Both the position numbers and the translations under genes were made by a program. DNA of 11,884 nt from Chitinophagaceae bacterium. GTDB lineage: Bacteria; Bacteroidota; Bacteroidia; Chitinophagales; Chitinophagaceae. Of this stretch, positions 7,296 to 11,884 are shown piece after piece. The stretch lies in the NCBI GenBank assembly GCA_021323155.1, contig JAJTCI010000052.1:1-11884 (forward strand). The letters are read 5' to 3'. The notes under the pieces were generated by a model, which had not been told where the DNA came from, did not search any database, and worked only from the letters and a program-made list of their open reading frames with translations. Numbering within the stretch: position 1 is the first letter of the stretch; each line of letters starts with the position of its first letter.

Positions 7296-7310
7296 GGTAT
7301 TAGTGATACC
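7296..7310. repeat. Short inverted repeat upstream of the sugar operon
   Basis: GGTAT (7296-7300) and ATACC (7306-7310) are inverted around TAGTG, about 40 bp upstream of the candidate -7 box. This is where an activator site might sit. A second A/T-only dyad, ATTTAT/ATAAAT, is at 7344-7358. Both are short enough to arise by chance, and neither has a run of Ts that would make it a terminator for the response regulator gene upstream. Confidence 0.3.
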
Positions 7311-7376
7311 CATCATATGACGGGTCCGTTTTCGAAAGCACCGATTTATTACATAAATAATACCAGCTTCGGTCGG

Positions 7377-7790
7377 TTAAGAAGAGAAAGTGGTTTTGTT
7401 ATTGGCAAGTTCCAGGATGGTGCAGACCGTTTCCTTTATCGCTTCAATGGTGGACGGCTTCACCAGGTATTTATCCGCACCCGCGCTGTATGCAAAGGCG
7501 ATATCCTCCCGTGAAGAGGATGTACTTAATATGAGTATCGGAACATTAGCGAACTTTTCATTGGCGCGGATCAAACTGATCACCTCGCGGCCGTGGACCC
7601 GTGGAAGGTTAAAATCCATGATGATGATATGGGGAAGCGCGCTAACTTTTTCAAGGTACGACGCCGCCATACTCCCGTCCTTCAATACTGTCATTTCAAA
7701 AGAGACGCTATTCTTTTCAAGGGCCTCCTGCAGGAGTTCCACATCATCGGTGTCGTCTTCTATCAATACGATTCTAATCTTTTTGCTCAT
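7377..7790 (-). CDS. Single-domain response regulator (Rcp1-like receiver)
   Basis: The chosen start is the ATG at 7790, giving 137 residues that begin MSKKIRIVLIEDD as receivers normally do. An upstream in-frame ATG at 7844 would add 18 residues unlike any receiver N-terminus and would run almost into the divergent kinase start. The acidic pair is D12/D13, the phosphoacceptor is D59 (IIIMDFNLP), the switch threonine is T90 (ILST) and the conserved lysine is K111 (VKPS). No output domain follows, and the last residues (NNKTTFSS) are a tail. LIEDDTDDVELLQEAL and NLPRVHGREV resemble the Rcp1 group that partners phytochrome-like and PAS histidine kinases. It is divergent from the kinase fusion, which has no receiver of its own, so it is probably that kinase's phosphorylation target; this pairing is inferred. 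No clear terminator follows. Confidence 0.92.
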   Translation of the reverse strand: MSKKIRIVLIEDDTDDVELLQEALEKNSVSFEMTVLKDGSMAASYLEKVSALPHIIIMDFNLPRVHGREVISLIRANEKFANVPILILSTSSSREDIAFAYSAGADKYLVKPSTIEAIKETVCTILELANNKTTFSS

Positions 7791-7802
7791 CGAGGCGAAA
7801 TA

Positions 7803-7859
7803 TTCGAGGCTGATTTGTAAATATAATAGATATTTGGTATTCATATTTTATGCCTCGAA
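7803..7859. repeat. 8-bp inverted repeat spanning the divergent start region
   Basis: TTCGAGGC (7803-7810) and GCCTCGAA (7852-7859) are perfect inverted copies around a 41 bp A/T-rich core that must hold the promoters of both the regulator and the kinase. The right arm begins on the last base of the kinase ATG. A further CGAGGC (7791-7796) directly repeats the left arm 14 bp away. It could be a binding site for a shared regulator, or a leader hairpin that hides the kinase start. Candidate -7 boxes in the core (TATATTTA on minus at 7825-7818, GATATTTG on plus at 7829-7836) each miss one consensus base and lack a -33 element. Confidence 0.5.
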
Positions 7860-10800
7860 AAGCTAAACACACTGCCGATGGAGCTGCAGCATCAGGCGGA
7901 TATGTTGTTGGCATCGGAGCTTCCGCCGGTGGACTGGAAGCGATCAATGCGTTCTTCGACAACATCCCCGGTGACACGGGCTTCTCATTTGTTGTAATTC
8001 AACATCTTTCGCCAGACTATAAAAGCCTGATGGCGGAGCTGCTGGCAAAACATACCGAAATGAAGGTATTTGAAGCGACTGAAGGAATGTCGCTCAAATC
8101 CAATTGCATATACCTGATACCCACCAAAAAAGTACTCACACTGAAGGGTGGCAGGCTCCACCTGGAGGAAAAACTGAGAACAAATCACCCCAACACCACC
8201 ATTGATATATTTTTTGAATCGCTGGCCCGCGACCGTGGTGAAAAAGCGGTTGGGATCATTCTTTCCGGCACCGGTAGTGATGGTTCGCGGGGCATCAGTG
8301 CGATAAAAAATAACGGTGGAACGGTCGTGGTCCAGGACCCGGTATCCGCCGCCTTCGACGGCATGCCCAACAGCGGGTTGGCTACCGGTTACGCGGATCT
8401 CATTCTTTCGCCGGAAATGATGCCTGACGAACTCATTCATTTTCTAAAAGAAGCCCCGTTGATCCGGTCCTTCCACCAGCTCAACAACCAGGAAGAGGCC
8501 ATCATCGCAGATGTTCTTGAACTGATACTAAAAGTAACGCAACACGATTTCAGCCATTACAAAAGGCCTACGCTAACGCGGCGTCTTGCTAAACGCATGG
8601 CCGAAAAAGGAACGAAATCCCTGAGCGAATACTATGAATTCCTGCTGAACCATCCCGACGAGGTCAGGGCGCTCTGCCAGGAATTCCTGATCAACGTTAC
8701 ACGGTTCTTCCGCGACGAAGAAGCATTCGAGGTGATCCAACAAAACGTGATACCCTCCTTGTTTAAGAACAAAGAGGCGGGCGATACCATCAAAGTATGG
8801 GTGGTGGCCGCCAGCACCGGTGAGGAAGCGTATACGCTCGCCATGCTCTTCGAGGAGTTCATGGAACTGCAGAAACGCTACGACGTAAGCGTAAAGATAT
8901 TCGCAACGGATATTGACGGACAAGCCATCGAAATGGCTTCAAAAGGGATCTACACCGAAGAAGCCGTTAAGGGGATCGCTGCGGACAGGCTCAAACGGTT
9001 CTTCGTAAAAGAAGGACATACATACAAGGTTTCATCGTCACTGAGGAAAACGGTGGTCTTTGCCAAACACGATATCACCAAAGACCCGCCATTCAGCAGG
9101 ATCGACCTGCTCACCTGCCGCAACATGCTTATATACATGAACGCGTTGCTCCAAAAGAACATCCTGCAGAAATTCCACTTCGCGTTGAATGAAGATGGCT
9201 ACTTGTTCCTTGGCAATAGCGAGAACCTCGGTGTGCTTAAAGACGTGATGAAGGATATCGATAAGAAATGGAAGATCTACCAATGCATCAGTAAAAACAA
9301 GACGACAGAATACGAAGCGTTTCTCAACCCCACTAACCGGACTGGGCTAACGCTTCCCACACCAAAAGCCAAGAATGCCCTGACGCACCTGGCAGAGATC
9401 TTTAAGGATACATTACTTGACGAATACCAGTTTGCCGGGATATTTATAGACAGGGATTTCGAGGTGAAGCAGGCAGTGGGCGCCTTTAAACATTTTATCA
9501 GCTTCCCCGAAAGCAATTTCAATTTTAACCTGCTGAAACTCGTGCCGCCAGACCTGTCGGTAGCGCTGAGTACTTGTATCCGGAAGGCCATCAAGGAAAA
9601 TGAGAAGGTGGTACAAAAGCGCGTGAAAGTGCAGGACGGGAAGGGCCACCGCCTGTTGAATATCGTCGTGAAGCCTTACCTCAATCAAAAGACCTACCTG
9701 CAACCCTTCCTGTTTATTATTCTCAACGAAGCGGAGCAGGACGCGAAGCCGGTAAGCCGCAGTATCACCACCACCAAAAAAGACGTGGTATCGCGGCGCA
9801 TCGAAGAACTGGAAGCGGAACTCAAAGACACCAAGGAAAACCTGCAGGCGGTTGTAGAGGAAGTGGAATCGGCCAATGAAGAATTGCAATCCAGCAACGA
9901 GGAGATCATTTCATCAAATGAAGAATTGCAGAGCACGAACGAGGAACTCCAATCGCTGAACGAGGAATTGCACACCGTGAATGCGGAGCACCAGCTCAAG
10001 ATCAAAGAGCTGATGGAACTGAATGACGACCTGAACAACTATTTCAACAATTCCGAAGTAGGACAGATACTGATCGACCGCAACCTCGTGGTGCGTAAAT
10101 TTACACCCTTCGCCAAAAAACAGGTGAACCTTATAGAAAGCGACGTGGGTCGGTCGATCACTGACATCTCCACGAATTTCAAGGACCGGCGTTTCATCGG
10201 GCAGATCCGCTCCGTAATGGAAACGGGGGTACGGGAAGAGGAAGAAATACTCATGGAGGACGGAGGCGTTTACCACATGCGCATCGCTCCGTTCTTTCGC
10301 CAGGATCGTTCCATTGATGGGGTCGTAGTGAACTTTATCGACATATCGCAGCTCAAAACTCTGAATAGCATCATCGAGGCGGTATTGAACAGTTCCACAA
10401 GTGGCATCCTTGCGAACAAAGCGATAAGGGACAAACAGAATACGATAATAGATTTCGAATACATCAGCGTGAACAAGGCCGCGGAAAAGATGTTGCATAC
10501 CACCGAAAAGGCCATGGTGGGTCAGCGGCTGAAAAAATTATTTCCCGAAATGGCTGACGCCTATTTCATCGATTATGTAGAGATCGTGGAAACAGGCCAG
10601 ACGCGTCACTTCGAATTCTTTTATGATAAGGTCGGGCGCTGGTACGACATTATTTGCGTGAAGATGATGGATGGATTGGTGACCACCTTCACCGACGTTA
10701 CCGAAAGAAAGAAAGCTGCCGACCTGCTGGCCCTGGGATATGAAGAACTGAAGTCGACCACCAAGCAACTGGAACGGTCTAACATGGACCTGCTGCAGTT

Positions 10801-11482
10801 CGCTTCCGTAGCCTCGCATGACCTGAAAGAGCCACTCCGGAAGATACAGGCCTTTGGTAATCTCCTGCGCGACAAGGTACGGGACAAGCTGGGTGACGCG
10901 GAAAATAAGTACATCGAGAAAATGATCAACTCGTCCAACCGGATGCAGAACCTGGTGGATGACATCCTGACCTTATCACGTTTATCGAATACTGAAGTAC
11001 CCTTCACAAAAGTTGACCTGAACGAGATAATCAACAATATCGCGGACGACCTGGAGGTCACCATTCGGGATAAGAACGCGGTCATCAAAGCCGATCAATT
11101 ATCTGTTACACACGCTGTGCCCGGTCAAATGCACCAGCTGTTCCAGAACCTCATCACCAACGGCCTCAAGTTCAATGAACACAAGCAACCGGCGATCCGT
11201 ATCACCCAAAAAGCAATGCCGAAAAAATGGGCCGGCGAATTGGGAATTAACGCAAAAGATTTTCACGTGGTAGAGGTATCCGACAACGGAATCGGCTTCG
11301 AACAGAAATACGCGGAGAAGATCTTCGGCATTTTCCAACGCCTCGACGGGAATTCTTACCAGGGTTCAGGCATCGGCCTGGCCATTTGCCAGAAGATCAT
11401 GGACAACCACAAGGGGTATATCAAAGCGGAGAGCACACCCGGGCGTGGGACAAAATTCCTCCTCGCATTTGCAAAAGAATGA
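7850..11482 (+). CDS. CheB-CheR-PAS-PAS-histidine kinase fusion protein
   Basis: 1210 residues. Domain order: CheB methylesterase about 15-205 with the catalytic triad S25 (GIGASAGG), H52 (QHLSP) and D144 (GTGSDGSRG); CheR methyltransferase about 215-480 with NVTRFFRD (282-289), AASTGEEAYTLAM (320-332), ATDID (352-356) and DLLTCRNMLIYM (419-430); a PAS-like segment about 520-628; a coiled coil about 648-730; PAS about 731-835; PAS about 840-957; HisKA with phospho-accepting H990 (SHDLKEPL); and HATPase_c with NLITNGLKF (1100-1108), DNGIGF (1145-1150), FGIFQRL (1159-1165) and GSGIGLAI (1172-1179). All catalytic motifs look intact. There is no transmembrane segment or signal peptide, so it is a cytoplasmic sensor. 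No receiver domain is present; the divergent small receiver at 7377-7790 is the obvious partner. The ATG at 7850 has an A/T-rich leader without Shine-Dalgarno sequence. Its TGA abuts the TsaD stop. The signal sensed and the methylation target are unknown. Confidence 0.95.
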   Translation: MPRKAKHTADGAAASGGYVVGIGASAGGLEAINAFFDNIPGDTGFSFVVIQHLSPDYKSLMAELLAKHTEMKVFEATEGMSLKSNCIYLIPTKKVLTLKGGRLHLEEKLRTNHPNTTIDIFFESLARDRGEKAVGIILSGTGSDGSRGISAIKNNGGTVVVQDPVSAAFDGMPNSGLATGYADLILSPEMMPDELIHFLKEAPLIRSFHQLNNQEEAIIADVLELILKVTQHDFSHYKRPTLTRRLAKRMAEKGTKSLSEYYEFLLNHPDEVRALCQEFLINVTRFFRDEEAFEVIQQNVIPSLFKNKEAGDTIKVWVVAASTGEEAYTLAMLFEEFMELQKRYDVSVKIFATDIDGQAIEMASKGIYTEEAVKGIAADRLKRFFVKEGHTYKVSSSLRKTVVFAKHDITKDPPFSRIDLLTCRNMLIYMNALLQKNILQKFHFALNEDGYLFLGNSENLGVLKDVMKDIDKKWKIYQCISKNKTTEYEAFLNPTNRTGLTLPTPKAKNALTHLAEIFKDTLLDEYQFAGIFIDRDFEVKQAVGAFKHFISFPESNFNFNLLKLVPPDLSVALSTCIRKAIKENEKVVQKRVKVQDGKGHRLLNIVVKPYLNQKTYLQPFLFIILNEAEQDAKPVSRSITTTKKDVVSRRIEELEAELKDTKENLQAVVEEVESANEELQSSNEEIISSNEELQSTNEELQSLNEELHTVNAEHQLKIKELMELNDDLNNYFNNSEVGQILIDRNLVVRKFTPFAKKQVNLIESDVGRSITDISTNFKDRRFIGQIRSVMETGVREEEEILMEDGGVYHMRIAPFFRQDRSIDGVVVNFIDISQLKTLNSIIEAVLNSSTSGILANKAIRDKQNTIIDFEYISVNKAAEKMLHTTEKAMVGQRLKKLFPEMADAYFIDYVEIVETGQTRHFEFFYDKVGRWYDIICVKMMDGLVTTFTDVTERKKAADLLALGYEELKSTTKQLERSNMDLLQFASVASHDLKEPLRKIQAFGNLLRDKVRDKLGDAENKYIEKMINSSNRMQNLVDDILTLSRLSNTEVPFTKVDLNEIINNIADDLEVTIRDKNAVIKADQLSVTHAVPGQMHQLFQNLITNGLKFNEHKQPAIRITQKAMPKKWAGELGINAKDFHVVEVSDNGIGFEQKYAEKIFGIFQRLDGNSYQGSGIGLAICQKIMDNHKGYIKAESTPGRGTKFLLAFAKE
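9872..9997 (+). repeat. Heptad repeats encoding the NEELQS coiled coil of the kinase fusion
   Basis: Residues 675-716 of the fusion are six consecutive seven-residue units (ANEELQS, SNEEIIS, SNEELQS, TNEELQS, LNEELHT, VNAEHQL). The copies share near-identical codons such as aatgaagaattgca. The segment is a parallel coiled coil that joins the CheB/CheR half to the PAS-kinase half and is typical of this fusion family. It probably dimerises the protein and passes the conformational signal. Confidence 0.75.
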
Positions 11483-11884
11483 TCACCAGCTGGCGCGCGC
11501 TGTAGGACTTGCGTCAAGGTCTGCAAAATCCCCTGCCAGGTATTTATAATAAGCGGTGATGGCGATCATCGCAGCGTTATCCGTGCAATATTGGAACTCC
11601 GGGATAAAAGTTTTCCAGTGATGCTTCTCACCCCATTCGCGCAACGCATTCCGCAGCCCGCTGTTGGCGCTCACACCACCCGCGATGCAAACGTTGCGCA
11701 CGCCGGTTTGCACCACTGCTTTCTTTAATTTCTTCATTAGGATATTCACGATCGTATGCTGCACAGAAGCACAGAGATCATCGATATGCGCCGCGGCGAA
11801 TCCCGGGTCTTCTCTTTCTCGTGCCTGTAAAAAATACAGCACCGAGGTCTTTAGACCGCTGAAAGAAAAATCAAGCCCGGCTAT
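11483..11884 (-). CDS. tsaD: tRNA N6-adenosine threonylcarbamoyltransferase TsaD, partial (N-terminus beyond window)
   Basis: The minus frame is open from the right edge of the window to a TGA at 11485-11483, giving the last 133 residues of a family of about 335. It begins IAGLDFSFSGLKTSVLYFL, the conserved FSFSGLKT stretch, and continues with NVCIAGGVSANSGLRNAL and YCTDNAAMIAITAYYKY, the nucleotide- and metal-binding core of the Kae1/TsaD ASKHA fold. The enzyme, with TsaB and TsaE, moves the threonylcarbamoyl group onto A37 of ANN-reading tRNAs in the cytoplasm. The stop codon touches the stop of the convergent kinase gene with no bases between them, and no terminator is visible in that junction. 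Confidence 0.95.
   Translation of the reverse strand: MAGLDFSFSGLKTSVLYFLQAREREDPGFAAAHIDDLCASVQHTIVNILMKKLKKAVVQTGVRNVCIAGGVSANSGLRNALREWGEKHHWKTFIPEFQYCTDNAAMIAITAYYKYLAGDFADLDASPTARASW

Noticed and set aside
7791..7844. An upstream ATG that would extend the response regulator by 18 residues
   Set aside because: The extra residues do not resemble a receiver N-terminus and would fill the divergent promoter region; the internal ATG at 7790 gives the standard MSKKIRIVLIEDD start.
9872..9997. The heptad repeats considered as a DNA tandem repeat or CRISPR-like array
   Set aside because: The units are 21 bp, contiguous and in frame, and they encode a known coiled-coil linker; there are no spacers.
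9914..10498. A 194-codon minus-strand frame opposite the coiled coil and PAS regions of the kinase
   Set aside because: It is a shadow of the repetitive Glu/Asn-rich coding strand; its product is a run of Val, His, Phe and Leu without a family match.

Overview
The window looks like a chromosomal segment of a Bacteroidota bacterium, most likely of the Chitinophagaceae type. The reasons are start regions that are A/T-rich and largely lack Shine-Dalgarno sequences, a TAnnTTTG-type -7 promoter box ahead of the sugar operon, a periplasmic OmpA-like protein with the GHxCC variant loop, a tRNA without an encoded CCA, and a giant CheB-CheR-PAS-histidine kinase fusion. Base composition is close to even and similar across the window. 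I see no insertion sequence, phage gene or CRISPR array. The genus assignment is inference from sequence style.

Layout, left to right. (1) Positions 1-373, minus strand: N-terminal part of an MBL-fold hydrolase, cut by the window edge. (2) Positions 633-1466, plus strand: a secreted protein with two OmpA-like domains, whose stop codon is formed by the first three bases of a tRNA-Gln(TTG) gene (1464-1534). A strong bidirectional terminator follows (1536-1566). (3) Positions 1563-7230, all minus strand: a nucleotide-sugar block transcribed from right to left, consisting of a DegT-family aminotransferase, UDP-glucose 6-dehydrogenase, UDP-glucuronate decarboxylase, a TviB/WbpO-type UDP-HexNAc dehydrogenase and, after a hairpin, an RfbD-type dTDP-4-dehydrorhamnose reductase. 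(4) Positions 7377-7790, minus strand: a single-domain response regulator, divergent from (5) 7850-11482, plus strand: the 1210-residue CheB-CheR-PAS-PAS-HisKA-HATPase fusion. (6) Positions 11483-11884, minus strand: the C-terminal part of TsaD, cut by the window edge and directly abutting the kinase gene stop to stop.

How the genes work together. Ugd plus Uxs would convert UDP-glucose to UDP-glucuronate and then UDP-xylose. The TviB-type enzyme would oxidise a UDP-HexNAc to its uronic acid, and the aminotransferase may aminate a keto-sugar derived from one of these. RfbD makes the last step of dTDP-L-rhamnose, but RfbA, RfbB and RfbC are not in the window. All of this is precursor supply for a surface polysaccharide, and no glycosyltransferase, flippase or polymerase is present here. 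The kinase fusion and the small receiver protein next to it probably form a two-component pair, and the kinase itself has no receiver domain. The tRNA and TsaD are unrelated housekeeping functions. The least ordinary points are the ompA-like/tRNA overlap with loss of the end of the OmpA domain, the hairpin in the rfbD leader, and the inverted repeat spanning the kinase/regulator divergent start region. I found no clear evidence for a wholly undescribed system.
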